35,144 nt of DNA from Gammaproteobacteria bacterium (GTDB lineage: Bacteria; Pseudomonadota; Gammaproteobacteria; HK1), in the NCBI GenBank assembly GCA_022826505.1, contig JAJDUQ010000322.1, positions 1-35,144 on the forward strand, given 5' to 3'. Position 1 is the first letter of the stretch. Each line of letters begins with the position of its first letter. Positions 8,344 through 17,705 of this stretch are shown here, piece after piece. The translations under genes and the position numbers were made by a program. Under the pieces are notes generated by a model. That model saw only the letters and a list, made by a program, of their open reading frames with translations. It made no database searches and had not been told where the DNA came from.

Positions 8344-9582
8344 ATGTTCGACCTCGGCGACCGTGCGCGCACGGCGGCCGAGTCGCTCGCCCGCGCTCCG
8401 ACCGACGCCAAGAACGCCGCCCTCATCGCCATCGCCGACGCGATCACCGAGCGCACGCCGGCCATCCAGGCAGCGAACCGCCGGGATCTCGATGCGGGCC
8501 GCTCGAACGGTCTCGCCGCCCCCCTGCTCGACCGGCTCGAGCTGACCGACGCTCGCATTCGCTCCATGTCCGAGGGGTTGCGGCAGATTACGGCGCTACC
8601 GGACCCGGTCGGCGAAATCGGCGAGATGCGAATGCGACCTTCCGGTCTGCAAGTCGGGAAAATGCGGGTGCCACTCGGGGTGATCGGCATCATCTACGAG
8701 TCGCGTCCCAACGTCACCGCCGACGCGGCGGCGTTGTGCCTGAAGTCCGGCAATGCGGCAATTCTGCGCGGCGGCTCGGAAGCGCTGGCATCGAATCTCG
8801 CCATTGCCGAGTGCATACATGACGGGCTCGCGGGGGCGGGACTCACCCGCGATGCGGTCCAGGTGGTCGAGACGCGCGATCGCGCGGCGGTCGGACTGCT
8901 CGTCACCATGGAGTCGCACATCGACGTCATCGTCCCGCGCGGTGGCCGGGGGCTCATCGAGCGCCTCAGCCGGGAGGCCAGGATCCCGATCATCAAGCAT
9001 CTGGACGGCAACTGCCACGTGTTCATCGACGACCATGCCGACCCGGACATGGCGGCCACCGTGGCGTTCAACGCGAAGACCTACCGCTACGGGATCTGCG
9101 GTGCGATGGAGACGCTGCTCGTCGGACGCGGCATCGCGCCCCGGGTGCTGCCGGGTCTGGCGGCCCGATTCACGGACGCGGGGGTGGAGCTTCGCGGCTG
9201 CGAGGAAACGCGTGCGCTGGTCGCGGACGCGGCTCCCGCCAGCGAGGAAGACTGGGAAACCGAGTATCTTGCCGCGATTCTCGCGGTGCGGGTGGTCGGG
9301 GACATCGACGATGCGATGGAGCACATTCGCCGTTACGGCTCCGGCCATACCGATGCCATCGTGACCGACGATCTCACCCGTGCCCGCAGATTCATGACCG
9401 AGGTCGATTCGAGCTCGGTCATGGTGAACGCACCCACCTGCTTCTGCGACGGATTCGAGTACGGACTGGGCGCGGAGATCGGGATCAGCACCAACAAGCT
9501 GCACGCCCGCGGCCCGGTCGGGCTCGAAGGGCTCACGACGCAGAAGTTCATCGTGCTGGGCAACGGACAGGTACGCGGCTGA
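8344..9582 (+). CDS. proA: Glutamate-5-semialdehyde dehydrogenase (gamma-glutamyl phosphate reductase)
   Basis: Second step of proline biosynthesis: NADPH-dependent reduction of gamma-glutamyl phosphate in the cytoplasm. The 412 residues from ATG 8344 cover the family, with [32 protein letters not shown]-like VPRGGRGLI and HLDGNCHVF all recognisable. The catalytic cysteine is C252 in [14 protein letters not shown]; the residue after it is Gly where the more usual family sequence is Asn. The ATG at 8344 falls inside the first helix ([14 protein letters not shown]), and the frame is open upstream to an ATC at 8269 with a strong ribosome site, so the real protein may be 25 residues longer. It is inserted between holA and nadD with its own promoter candidate. 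Confidence 0.95.
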   Translation: MFDLGDRARTAAESLARAPTDAKNAALIAIADAITERTPAIQAANRRDLDAGRSNGLAAPLLDRLELTDARIRSMSEGLRQITALPDPVGEIGEMRMRPSGLQVGKMRVPLGVIGIIYESRPNVTADAAALCLKSGNAAILRGGSEALASNLAIAECIHDGLAGAGLTRDAVQVVETRDRAAVGLLVTMESHIDVIVPRGGRGLIERLSREARIPIIKHLDGNCHVFIDDHADPDMAATVAFNAKTYRYGICGAMETLLVGRGIAPRVLPGLAARFTDAGVELRGCEETRALVADAAPASEEDWETEYLAAILAVRVVGDIDDAMEHIRRYGSGHTDAIVTDDLTRARRFMTEVDSSSVMVNAPTCFCDGFEYGLGAEIGISTNKLHARGPVGLEGLTTQKFIVLGNGQVRG

Positions 9583-9705
9583 TCGACTCCGGCAACGTCA
9601 GGGGAAGTGCAATCGGGCGACCCGTCGACACGGCGCGGTTCCTGCCGGTGGCTCCTTCGCGTGGCAGGGAGCCTGCAGACCTCCCTCGGGCGGTTCGCTG
9701 ACGCC

Positions 9706-10377
9706 ATGCCAACGGGCAGTCCGGCACCTCTCGAAGCAATCGGGATTCTGGGTGGGACCTTCGATCCGGTGCACTGCGCCCACCTCCGGCTCGCCCTGGA
9801 GGTGCGCGCAGCCCTGCGTCTCGACTCGGTACGCCTGATGCCGGCTGCGAGCCCGCGACTGAGGGCCGCTCCCGAAGCGAGCGCCGAAGTGCGCATGCGG
9901 CTGCTCGAAGCAGCACTCGCCGATGTCTGCGGACTCGAGGCGGACGCACGCGAGCTCTCGCGCCCCGGACCGACCGTGACCGCGGACACGCTTGAGGCCC
10001 TGCGCGAGGAACTCCCCGATGTGTCCCTGTGTCTGATCCTGGGAATGGATGCGATGTCTCGATTCGATGCCTGGATTGACGCCGACCGGATTCCGGATCT
10101 CGCCCATATCGCCGTCGCCGAACGCCCCGGCGCCGCCGCGCTTCCGCGCAACGGGGCCACGGCAAACTTCCTGCGCGCACGACGGTGCGACGACCTCGAT
10201 TCCATCCGTACCGCTCCCTCGGGGTGTGTCTTCTTCGTGCGCGACATCCCCACCCTCGACATCTCCGCCACACGCGTGCGCTCGCTGCGCGCGCGCGGAG
10301 AATCGATTCGGTTTCTCGTCCCCGATCGGGTGCACGACATCATCGTCAACGAGGATCTCTATGCCCATCAACGCTGA
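9706..10377 (+). CDS. nadD: Nicotinate-nucleotide adenylyltransferase
   Basis: Converts nicotinate mononucleotide plus ATP to deamido-NAD in NAD biosynthesis. The start ATG 9706 ([20 protein letters not shown]) puts the nucleotide-binding loop at residues 16-26 ([11 protein letters not shown]); the longer frame upstream is not family-like. The second adenylyl-binding motif I186-S-A-T-R-V-R192 is present near the C-terminus. In the first motif the usual H-x-G-H is H23-C-A-H26, with Ala for Gly. Length is 223 residues, normal. The gene overlaps rsfS by 17 nt and opens the conserved nadD-rsfS-rlmH set. Confidence 0.95.
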   Translation: MPTGSPAPLEAIGILGGTFDPVHCAHLRLALEVRAALRLDSVRLMPAASPRLRAAPEASAEVRMRLLEAALADVCGLEADARELSRPGPTVTADTLEALREELPDVSLCLILGMDAMSRFDAWIDADRIPDLAHIAVAERPGAAALPRNGATANFLRARRCDDLDSIRTAPSGCVFFVRDIPTLDISATRVRSLRARGESIRFLVPDRVHDIIVNEDLYAHQR

Positions 10378-10786
10378 AGTTCCGACTCGAAGCGGCGCCG
10401 ATTCCAGCCGGAGAATTTTCGTGCCGGCCGACGCCGATGCACTGGCTCACCTCGTCACGGATGCCCTCGCGGATCGAAAGGCGCAGGGCATCACCGTACT
10501 GGACGTCCACGAGCTGACCGACGTCACCGACGTGATGGTCATCGCAAGCGGGCGATCCTCCCGTCACGTCAAGGCCACGGCCGAACATGTCATCGAGCGG
10601 ACCAAGGCGGCGGGCTGCCGGCCGCTGGGTGTGGAGGGACTGCGCGAGGGCGAATGGGTGCTCGTCGATCTCAGCGACGTGGTTCTCCACGTCATGACCC
10701 CCGAAACCCGTGAGACCTACCAGCTCGAGAAGCTCTGGGGCGGAGGCGGCCGCGGGCAACCACCCCTGACCGCGGAGCCTGCCTGA
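10361..10786 (+). CDS. rsfS: Ribosome silencing factor RsfS
   Basis: Binds uL14 on the 50S subunit and prevents subunit joining when nutrients are limiting. The ATG at 10361 lies inside the end of nadD, giving 141 residues. The core [62 protein letters not shown] and the ending ETYQLEKLW are standard for the family. An N-terminal extension of about 20 residues ([14 protein letters not shown]) and a C-terminal Gly/Pro tail are less conserved. The overlap with nadD implies translational coupling. Confidence 0.95.
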   Translation: MPINAEVPTRSGADSSRRIFVPADADALAHLVTDALADRKAQGITVLDVHELTDVTDVMVIASGRSSRHVKATAEHVIERTKAAGCRPLGVEGLREGEWVLVDLSDVVLHVMTPETRETYQLEKLWGGGGRGQPPLTAEPA

Positions 10787-10979
10787 ACACCGGTGCACTT
10801 CCCCGGCGACGAGGCGTACGGACCACCGGCCCGAGACTTTTCGCATTCGAGACGGGCACAGCCGATCGAAAGCGTTTGGAAGGTTCCGGAGCTCATGCGC
10901 CACCCGCGCAAGCGCCCCCGCGCCACCTGGTTCCTGCGCACCGCCTCGATCACACGCTCACCCACGATTGGGCACGCCA

Positions 10980-11450
10980 ATGCGGATCCACCTCATCGCA
11001 ATCGGTCATCGCCGCTCCGGATGGGAGAGAGACGGCTACCGGGAGTACGCACGGCGCATGCCGCCGGAGCTTTCGCTCGAGCTCCACGAAATCCCACCGT
11101 CGAAGCGCGCCAAGCGGAGCACTTCCGCTCGCCATGTGGAGGAGGAGACGAGACGACTCGTCGCGGCGGTCCCGAAGGGCGCACGAGTGGTCGTTCTCAA
11201 CGAGCGCGGCGCGGCGTGGACGACCCTGGAGCTGGCCGGGTGTATCGAACGCTGGATGCACGACGGGCGCGATCTGGCGTTGCTCGTCGGCGGCGCGGAC
11301 GGACTCGATCCGGCCTGCATCGAAGCCGCCGAGCACCGCTGGTCGCTGTCTTCCCTCACGCTGCCGCACGGGTTGGCACGGATCGTCGTGGCCGAGCAAC
11401 TCTATCGGGCGTCCACAATCCTTCGCCGGCACCCCTATCACCGCGGATGA
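10980..11450 (+). CDS. rlmH: 23S rRNA (pseudouridine1915-N3)-methyltransferase RlmH
   Basis: A SPOUT-fold methyltransferase that modifies pseudouridine 1915 in helix 69 of 23S rRNA using S-adenosylmethionine. The start is ATG 10980 (MRIHLIAIGHR), giving 156 residues against the usual 155. An upstream TTG at 10968 would add four residues. The SAM-binding knot is visible in LALLVGGADGL and in LPHGLARIVVAEQLYRA, and the ending LRRHPYHRG is the diagnostic family C-terminus. A 193-nt gap separates it from rsfS; no gene or clear signal is seen in that gap. Confidence 0.96.
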   Translation: MRIHLIAIGHRRSGWERDGYREYARRMPPELSLELHEIPPSKRAKRSTSARHVEEETRRLVAAVPKGARVVVLNERGAAWTTLELAGCIERWMHDGRDLALLVGGADGLDPACIEAAEHRWSLSSLTLPHGLARIVVAEQLYRASTILRRHPYHRG

Positions 11451-11531
11451 TCGGACACCGGTGAACGAAATCGCTTTGCCGTCGCCATGCTGCGCGACGT
11501 GTGCTCGCGCCGCCGACGGTCGAGGGCGGCC

Positions 11532-12167
11532 ATGATCCATCTCGCTTCGAAGTCGCCGCGCCGGCGCCTGCTGCTGGAGCAGATTGGTGTCGACTACACG
11601 GTCGTCGACGCGCCGATCGAGGAGGTGCCGCGCCGCGGCGAATTGCCCGAACGGTTCGTCCAACGCATGGCATGCGAGAAGGCGGCGGCCGGCGTCGCAG
11701 CGCTCGGGAATGGGCGCAACGGGCCAGTGCTCGCGGCCGACACCGCCGTGGTCATCGACGACCTGGTGCTCGGAAAACCGCGCGACGTGGAGCATGCGAT
11801 GGCGATGCTCGAAGCGTTGTCGGGTCGCATGCATCGCGTGATCAGCGCGGTCGCAATCGCCGACGGCCCGTACGGCAGAACGGCAGCCGTCGACCATGGC
11901 CGCCCCCTGCCTGACATGGGCACGATCGAGCGCGAGTCGCCGAGAGTCGCAACCAGCACCAGTCGGGTCTGGTTTCGCGAAATTTCATTCGAGGAGCGTC
12001 GCGCCTATTGCGCTACCGGCGAACCGCTGGACAAGGCCGGCGCTTATGCGATCCAGGGGCGGGCCGCGATGTTCGTCGCGCGCCTCGACGGCAGCTATTC
12101 CGGAGTGATGGGCCTGCCGCTTTTCGAGACGGCGTCGTTGCTGCGCGAGGCCTGCGTCGGCGTCTGA
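11532..12167 (+). CDS. maf: Maf family nucleoside triphosphate pyrophosphatase
   Basis: Hydrolyses non-canonical or dTTP/UTP-type nucleoside triphosphates to monophosphates, cleaning the nucleotide pool. The 211 residues from ATG 11532 open with the Maf motif LASKSPRRRLLLEQIG. They carry the catalytic A69-D70-T segment (LAADTAVV), the GKP loop, and the C-terminal EPLDKAGAYAIQG and GSYSGVMGLPL motifs. Between HRVISAVAIA (about residue 110) and TSTSRVWFREIS (about 141) lies a stretch of about 20-25 residues (around RTAAVDHGRPLPDMG) that is longer than in typical Maf proteins. Its position after rlmH fits the proteobacterial cluster; the ribonuclease G gene that often follows is absent here. Confidence 0.92.
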   Translation: MIHLASKSPRRRLLLEQIGVDYTVVDAPIEEVPRRGELPERFVQRMACEKAAAGVAALGNGRNGPVLAADTAVVIDDLVLGKPRDVEHAMAMLEALSGRMHRVISAVAIADGPYGRTAAVDHGRPLPDMGTIERESPRVATSTSRVWFREISFEERRAYCATGEPLDKAGAYAIQGRAAMFVARLDGSYSGVMGLPLFETASLLREACVGV

Positions 12168-12407
12168 CCCGAGAACGACCCCGCCCGCCGGTGCACTGCC
12201 GGCCGATCATGGACGGAGCCGCGACGAACGCGTGCCGCAAATCGGAGGCAAGCCGTGGCACGAGGCGCCGACGGCGTGCCGACAGGGCGCTGGTAGTCTT
12301 CGCGGACCACGGCGACCGTTTGGTCGTCGTCATCACCCTCATCACCGAAGGATCGCCTGCCAATCGCTATACTGCGTCCGCTCACAATTCGGGAGACGCC
12401 AGCCGTC

Positions 12408-13388
12408 ATGGAGTACGTTCGACTGGGCAGCACCAACCTCATGGTGTCACGCCTCGGCCTCGGTGCCATGGCCTTCGGATCGCGCCGCTGGCGAGAGTGG
12501 ATCCTCGAGGAGGACGAAGCGAAGCCCGTCATCGACCGCGCCCTCGACCACGGGATCAACTTCTTCGACACCTCGGACTACTACTCCGGCGGTGAGAGCG
12601 AGGCGGTTCTCGGCCGCTGCCTGCTCTCCCGAGTCGCCCGTGAGCAGGTCGTCATCGCGACCAAGGTGGGCAACCCGATGGGGCCGTCGGTCACCGAGCG
12701 CGGGTACTCCCGCAAGCACATCATGCACGCCGCCGACGCCTCGTTGCGACGGCTCGGCACCGACTACATCGACCTGTACCAGACCCACATCTGGGATCCC
12801 GACACCGATCTCGAAGAGATGGTGATTGCGTTCGACGACCTCGTGCGCGCGGGCAAGATCCTGCACGCGGGAATCACCACAATGCCCGCGTGGCAGTTCG
12901 GGAAGTGCCTGAGCATCGCGCGACGCACGGGACGCCGCCTGTTTGTCTCGGCCCAGAACCACTACAACCTAGTTCACCGGGAAGACGAGCGGGAGTTCAT
13001 CCCGCTGTGCCGCTCCGCAGGGGTCGCGCTCGTCCCGTACAGTCCGCTTGCCCGCGGATTCCTCTGTGGAGGGCGAACGCCGGGCGATGGCCCCACCTTG
13101 CGCGCGCGGACCGACGAGTTCACCCACCGGTGGCACGGCCGCAGATCCGACTTCAAGGTGGCGCAGCGGGTGGAACGCATCGCGTACCGGCGCGGCCTCC
13201 TACCTGCCCAGGTCGCCCTCGCCTGGGTGCTGACGCGACCGGGAATCGACGCGCCGCTGTTCGGCGCCACGCAGGTCAGGCATGTCGACGAAGCGGTCGA
13301 TGCGCTGTCGGTCACGCTGAGGGCCTCCGAGATCCGCTCGCTGGAGGCCGCCTACGAGCCGAAACCGCTGGCGGGGACCCTTGGCTGA
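12408..13388 (+). CDS. Aldo/keto reductase
   Basis: A 326-residue NADPH-dependent (beta/alpha)8-barrel oxidoreductase of the AKR superfamily, closest in style to the YajO/tas-like group. The catalytic tetrad can be read as D54, Y59, K86 and H127 (FFDTSDYYS, VIATKVG, LYQTHIWD). The nucleotide site is in the SPLARGFLCGG and FGATQVRHVDEA regions. The start ATG 12408 begins MEYVRLGSTNLMVSRLGLG, the usual family opening. A TATACT (12368-12373) lies 35 nt upstream but without a convincing -35 box. The preceding 240 nt hold no gene. The physiological substrate cannot be assigned. Confidence 0.93.
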   Translation: MEYVRLGSTNLMVSRLGLGAMAFGSRRWREWILEEDEAKPVIDRALDHGINFFDTSDYYSGGESEAVLGRCLLSRVAREQVVIATKVGNPMGPSVTERGYSRKHIMHAADASLRRLGTDYIDLYQTHIWDPDTDLEEMVIAFDDLVRAGKILHAGITTMPAWQFGKCLSIARRTGRRLFVSAQNHYNLVHREDEREFIPLCRSAGVALVPYSPLARGFLCGGRTPGDGPTLRARTDEFTHRWHGRRSDFKVAQRVERIAYRRGLLPAQVALAWVLTRPGIDAPLFGATQVRHVDEAVDALSVTLRASEIRSLEAAYEPKPLAGTLG

Positions 13389-13599
13389 GCGTTGCGCCGA
13401 GGTCACGACGTTCCGCGCCGGTCGTGTCGTTCCGATGACCGAGCTCCGTGGTTCGACATCAACTCGAGCCGACGTTCGGGTAGGTCTGACCGACCATTCA
13501 CCCGCCCGCATCTCGAACTCCCTTGACGCTCCGCTCGTCGGATAGCATCGTGCCATCACCTTCACCGCGAACGGCGATTCGGTCGCCCGAGGCAACGTC

Positions 13600-14793
13600 A
13601 TGAAGCTCGGCTATTTCTGCAACCCCTGGAACATCGGACACGAGCGCGACTATCGGGAGATCTTCAACGAAGTGCGCGAGCTGGCGCAGTTCTGCGAGCA
13701 GGCGGGGTTCGACAACTTCTGGCTGGCCGAGCATCACTTCAGCATCTGGGGCCGGGAGATGCGGCCCAATCCGCTGATCATGGCAACCGACCTGGCGGCC
13801 CGGACCGATCGAATCCGAATCGGGCTCGCGGCGGCGATCATCACGTTCTGGCATCCGCTGCGACTGGCCGAGGACATCGCGCTCCTCGACCAGCTCTGCG
13901 GCGGGCGCCTGGAGTTCGGCGTGGGCCGGGGCAACTACGGGCTCGAGGGGCTGAACCTCAACCCGAAAGCGGACCCCAACAATCCCGCCGACAATTTCGG
14001 CGTCTTCGCCGACACCATCAACATCGTCAAGAAGGCGCTTTCGGAGCCGCGATTCCGCTACGACGGCGCCAAGTACACGATTCCGTTTCCCGGCTTCAAG
14101 ACCGACCAGGCCCACCCGGTCAACCACCCGGACTACGTGGACCCGGAGACCGGGGAGCTCAGGTACATCTCCACCTATCCGCGGCCCTGCCAGACCCCGT
14201 ATCCCCCCCTGTGGCAGGTCGTCGACTCGCCGAGCTCGATCGAGTTCGCCGCGAAGAACGATCTCGGAATCATCATGTGGCGTCCGCCGGTGGAGGCGCT
14301 GCGGGAGCGTTGTCGCCTCTACCAGGAGAGTGCCCGGTCGGTGGGAGTCGAGCTGCCCTTCGGAGCGCGCACGGGGATCAGCCGGGACGTCCACATCGCC
14401 TCGAGCCGCGAGGAAGCCCGCCGCATTGCCGGCAAGGGGGTGATGGACGCGCTGAACTTCAGCAACTGGCGCGGACCGCGCATCTTCCTGCGCCCGGGTG
14501 AGACGTTCGCTCCGGGCCAGGAGGAGGCGTTGAAGAAGGAGCTTTCATTCGAGTTCGTGGACGAGCGCTCGCTGATCTTCGGGCCTCCGGAGTACGCCAT
14601 CGAGAAGTTCACGGAGCTTCGCGACGACCTGCACCTGGAGCAGGTCAACATGAAGATGGGCTGGCCCGGGATGGGGCAGCGCGAGATTCTGAGGAGCCTG
14701 GAGCTGTTTGCGGAGCGGGTGCTGCCGGAGTTGCGCCGGGGCGAGGCGAGCGCCCCGGATACCGCTACCGTGGAAGCCGGCGCCGCGGCCTGA
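13600..14793 (+). CDS. LLM class flavin-dependent monooxygenase (luciferase-like)
   Basis: A 397-residue bacterial-luciferase-family enzyme that uses reduced flavin and oxygen to oxidise an unidentified substrate. It begins MKLGYFCNPWNIGHERDY and carries the family segments FDNFWLAEHHFS (strand/helix 2), IRIGLAAAIITFWHPLRLAED and GRLEFGVGRGN, the last being the flavin-phosphate region. It is slightly longer than average because of an insert around residues 155-200 with many Pro and Tyr. It begins the operon that continues with an amidohydrolase (16-nt gap) and the peptide-type transporter, so it may act on an imported compound. A reductase supplying the flavin is not in the window. Confidence 0.92.
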   Translation: MKLGYFCNPWNIGHERDYREIFNEVRELAQFCEQAGFDNFWLAEHHFSIWGREMRPNPLIMATDLAARTDRIRIGLAAAIITFWHPLRLAEDIALLDQLCGGRLEFGVGRGNYGLEGLNLNPKADPNNPADNFGVFADTINIVKKALSEPRFRYDGAKYTIPFPGFKTDQAHPVNHPDYVDPETGELRYISTYPRPCQTPYPPLWQVVDSPSSIEFAAKNDLGIIMWRPPVEALRERCRLYQESARSVGVELPFGARTGISRDVHIASSREEARRIAGKGVMDALNFSNWRGPRIFLRPGETFAPGQEEALKKELSFEFVDERSLIFGPPEYAIEKFTELRDDLHLEQVNMKMGWPGMGQREILRSLELFAERVLPELRRGEASAPDTATVEAGAAA

Positions 14794-14808
14794 GACACGG
14801 ACCGATCC

Positions 14809-15666
14809 ATGAGCAGACTCATCGACTGGCATCTCCACTGCTATCTCCCCGAGCACCGCAGCGCCGACGACGTCGCGCTCCAGAAGCTCAGGAACGTGGC
14901 CGGAGACGGCCAGGCGGAGCCCGAGCGGCTGAGGGCGGTGGTGGACGCGGCCGGTCTCGACCGGTTCGTCATCGTCTCCCTGCCTCGACGGCCGGATGTC
15001 CACACTCCGCATGAGTTCATCGCCGAGCAGGTCGCCGCCCATCCGGGCCGTGCGATCGGCTTCGCCAGCGTCGACCCGAACGATCCCGGGGCGGCCGACG
15101 AGCTCGAGCGCGCGGTCACCACGCACGGCCTTCGCGGGCTCAAGATCTCGCCCACCTACCAGGCCATCGACCCGCGCGCTCCCGAGTGCTGGCGGCTCTA
15201 CGAGATCGCGAGCGCTCACCGCATACCGGTGATGTTCCACTGCGGCGGCGCCTATACCGGCAGCCTGGAGTGGGCCGACCCATGCCTGCTCGACAAGGTT
15301 GCGATGGCGTTCCGGGAGCTGAAGCTCGTCGTCGCCCACTTCGGCCAGCCTTACATGGAGCAGACCGCAATCCTGATGCGCAAGAACGAGAACGTGTACG
15401 CGGACATCTCGGCCCGGACGCACCGGCCGTGGCAGCTCTATCACGGCGTGATGATCGCCATCGAGTACAAGGTCGCGGACCGGCTGCTGTTCGGCTCCGA
15501 TTTCCCGGTGCGCACCCCGGCGCAGGCCATCGACGAGTTCCGCCGCATCAACGACTGGGGCGCGGGCGTCTCCATGCCGCGCATCCCCGAGGAGGCCATC
15601 GAGGCAATCCTGCACGAGCGTCCCCTGTCGATGCTCGGCATCGAACCGGCGCCGGCGGACGCTTGA
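14809..15666 (+). CDS. Amidohydrolase family protein (amidohydrolase 2 / ACMSD-like)
   Basis: A 285-residue metal-dependent TIM-barrel hydrolase or decarboxylase of the PF04909 type. The metal-binding residues are visible as H8-x-H10 (DWHLHCY), H144 (VMFHCGG), H177 (VVAHFGQ) and D231 (LLFGSDFP). GLRGLKISPTYQAI supplies the strand where other subfamilies keep a bridging Lys or Glu. The start ATG 14809 is 16 nt after the monooxygenase stop. Partnering of a luciferase-like monooxygenase with this family suggests a two-step catabolic sequence, but the compound is not identifiable here. Confidence 0.92.
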   Translation: MSRLIDWHLHCYLPEHRSADDVALQKLRNVAGDGQAEPERLRAVVDAAGLDRFVIVSLPRRPDVHTPHEFIAEQVAAHPGRAIGFASVDPNDPGAADELERAVTTHGLRGLKISPTYQAIDPRAPECWRLYEIASAHRIPVMFHCGGAYTGSLEWADPCLLDKVAMAFRELKLVVAHFGQPYMEQTAILMRKNENVYADISARTHRPWQLYHGVMIAIEYKVADRLLFGSDFPVRTPAQAIDEFRRINDWGAGVSMPRIPEEAIEAILHERPLSMLGIEPAPADA

Positions 15667-15719
15667 GCGCCACGCACGACGGATAGCCGGACGGGACTGC
15701 GGCGCGGGATTCCATCCAG

Positions 15720-16658
15720 ATGCTCACCGCCATCATTCGTCGCGTTCTGCTGGTCATTCCCAACATCGTCCTGCTGACCGCGCTGCTCTTCTGGTCGGTC
15801 TTCTCGTTGCTCGGTACTCCGGTCGAGATGATGCTGGGCCGGGACGCGGACCCGGCGACCATCGAGGCACTCAACGCCCGCTACGGATTCGATCGTCCCG
15901 TCCACGAGCAGTACCTGAGCTGGATGTGGAACGCGCTGCAGGGAGATTTCGGCCGCTCGTACGTCACGAAGCAAAGCGTGGCGGACGCCATCCTCCCCCG
16001 GATACTGGTCACGCTGGAGATCGCGGGGCTGGCGGTTGCGCTGGCCGTCGTCGCGACCGCGGTGATGAACAGCATTCCGGTGGCGAGGCGTGCGATTGGA
16101 TCGGCGAACACCGGATTGAGCCTCGTGGGGATCACGGTCCCGAACTTCATGCTCGGCATCAGCCTCATCTACCTGTTCTCGGTCCAGCTCGGATGGCTGC
16201 CGACGACGGGGTGGGTGGACTGGTCGGAGGGGTTCGTCAAGCACTGCACGCACATCATCATGCCGGTGCTGACCCTGTCCGCCTTCTTCTTCGGATCGTT
16301 CTCGCTCGTCTACCGCGCGGAGTACCGGTCGATTCAGCAGCAGCTATTCATCAAGGTTACGCGGGCCAAGGGACTCTCCGAATGGGGAGTCTCGTTCAGG
16401 CACGCGCTGCCGAACTCGATCATGCCCGTCATCACGTACGCCGGACTGTCGCTCGGACAGATGACGGGCGGGGCGGTGGTCACCGAGACCGTCTTCTCGG
16501 TCCCCGGCATGGGGCGTCTGTTCGTCGACTCGATCACCTCCCACGACTTTCCGGTGATGCTCGCGGTCGGAATGATCATCATCGTCGGGGTGGTGCTCCT
16601 GAACCTGCTGGCGGACATCCTCTACACCGTCATCAATCCGAGGATTCGGCTCGAATGA
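15720..16658 (+). CDS. ABC transporter permease, DppB/OppB type
   Basis: First inner-membrane permease of a dipeptide/oligopeptide/nickel-class importer. The 312 residues have six hydrophobic helices. The N-terminus (MLTAIIRRVLLVIPNIVLLT), the periplasmic segment YGFDRPVHEQYLSWMWNALQ and the block GDFGRSY are standard for the first permease. The cytoplasmic EAA loop that contacts the ATPase is FIKVTRAKGLSEWG, followed by HALPNSIMPV. The gene starts 54 nt after the amidohydrolase and ends in ATGA at 16655-16658. It forms the pore with the next permease. Confidence 0.95.
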   Translation: MLTAIIRRVLLVIPNIVLLTALLFWSVFSLLGTPVEMMLGRDADPATIEALNARYGFDRPVHEQYLSWMWNALQGDFGRSYVTKQSVADAILPRILVTLEIAGLAVALAVVATAVMNSIPVARRAIGSANTGLSLVGITVPNFMLGISLIYLFSVQLGWLPTTGWVDWSEGFVKHCTHIIMPVLTLSAFFFGSFSLVYRAEYRSIQQQLFIKVTRAKGLSEWGVSFRHALPNSIMPVITYAGLSLGQMTGGAVVTETVFSVPGMGRLFVDSITSHDFPVMLAVGMIIIVGVVLLNLLADILYTVINPRIRLE

Positions 16659-16861
16659 GCACCCGGAACGCGCGCTCGACCGGACGTGGAACGCTTGGAG
16701 CGCGCGCCCTGCGTGCCCGTCGCAATCGAGCACTCCCGGTGGTGACGTCACCTCGGCAATCGACCCGGACTTGCCCGGGAGTGCAAGCGAGGCGCCGACG
16801 CTCCGCGAGGAGCGGCGCGTTCCGCGTGTACGACCGGGCACCGGAGGCACGACGGCGGTGA
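16655..16861 (+). other. Possible 68-codon Arg-rich ORF coupling the two permease genes
   Basis: An ATG overlapping the first permease stop (ATGA, 16655-16658) opens a 68-codon frame rich in Arg that stops at a TGA overlapping the proposed GTG start of the second permease (GTGA, 16858-16861). It may be a coupling ORF that carries ribosomes through the gap, or the original N-terminal tail of the second permease put out of frame by an indel. It has no recognisable domain. Confidence 0.25.
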
Positions 16862-17631
16862 GCGCCCGAGTGTGGATCGGAGGCGCTATCGTCCTCGTCA
16901 TCGTCGTGGCGGCAATCTTCGCGCCGCAGCTTTCCGTCCACAGCCCCACGCGCTCGAGCGTCGACTTCCTGCACGGAGCGTCGCTGGACCACTGGTTCGG
17001 CACCGACGACCTCGGCCGGGACGTCTTCAGCCGCGTGCTCCACGGTGCCCGGATTTCGCTGGTGGTGGGCATCGGTGCCGGAGTCGTGGCCACGGTGCTG
17101 GGATTGCCGATCGGACTCATTGCAGGATATCGGGGAGGCAAGGTCGACCTGTTCTTCGTGCAGATGATCGACCTGTTCATCGCAATCCCCGCCCTGGTGC
17201 TCGCGATGATCATCACCGTGATGGTCGGGGTGACCCTCGAAAACTTGGTGCTGGTGCTGGGGTTCGTGTCCTGGCCCACCGTCGCGAGGCTGGTGCGCGG
17301 CCAGGTGATGAACATTCGCGAGTCACTGTTCGTGGAGGCCGCGAGAGCGCTGGGGGGCCGGGCGGTGTGGATCGTCTGGACCCACGTCCTTCCCAACATC
17401 ATGCGCGTGGTTGCGGCCCAGTTCTCGATCACCGTGTCGCTCGCGATCTTCACCTCCGCGAGCCTGAGCTTCCTCGGCCTCGGCATTCCGCCTCCGACTC
17501 CCGACTGGGGCGGGATGGTTCGAGCCGGTTTCGACTTCCTCTCGATCAACCCGCTGATCAGCCTTGCCCCCGGGGGCGCGGTCGCGCTCACCATCTTCGG
17601 GTTCTATCTCATGGGGTCGACGGTCGAATGA
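16858..17631 (+). CDS. ABC transporter permease, DppC/OppC type
   Basis: Second membrane subunit of the importer. From GTG 16858 it is 257 residues and begins just before the first transmembrane helix (IGGAIVLVIVVAAIFAPQL). The GTG has GGAGG (16843-16847) 10 nt upstream, the best ribosome site in the region; a TTG at 16771 in the same frame would add 29 residues but lacks one. The family block DHWFGTDDLGRDVFSRVLHGARISL is complete, and the EAA loop is FVEAARALGGRAVWIVWTHVLPN. SFLGLGIPPPTPDWGGM is the usual C-terminal signature. Most DppC proteins have a basic N-terminal tail of 20 or more residues that is short or missing here. Confidence 0.93.
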   Translation: MSARVWIGGAIVLVIVVAAIFAPQLSVHSPTRSSVDFLHGASLDHWFGTDDLGRDVFSRVLHGARISLVVGIGAGVVATVLGLPIGLIAGYRGGKVDLFFVQMIDLFIAIPALVLAMIITVMVGVTLENLVLVLGFVSWPTVARLVRGQVMNIRESLFVEAARALGGRAVWIVWTHVLPNIMRVVAAQFSITVSLAIFTSASLSFLGLGIPPPTPDWGGMVRAGFDFLSINPLISLAPGGAVALTIFGFYLMGSTVE

Positions 17632-17705
17632 GCGCGGAACCCTCCGTCACCCGGCCCTGCCGTGCATTCGATTCTCGATCGCGTTGCACGCGACGCCATG
17701 GATAG
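17628..17705 (+). other. Possible 25-codon ORF between permease and first ATPase
   Basis: ATG overlaps the second permease stop (ATGA, 17628-17631). The frame runs 25 codons and stops at TAG 17703-17705, inside the first codons of the next gene (ATG 17698). The arrangement matches those at 16655 and 18735. No product-like features are visible. Confidence 0.2.

Noticed and set aside
13520-13545. TTGACG ... TAGCAT as a promoter for the luciferase-like gene
   Set aside because: Spacing is only 14 nt, too short for a sigma70 promoter.
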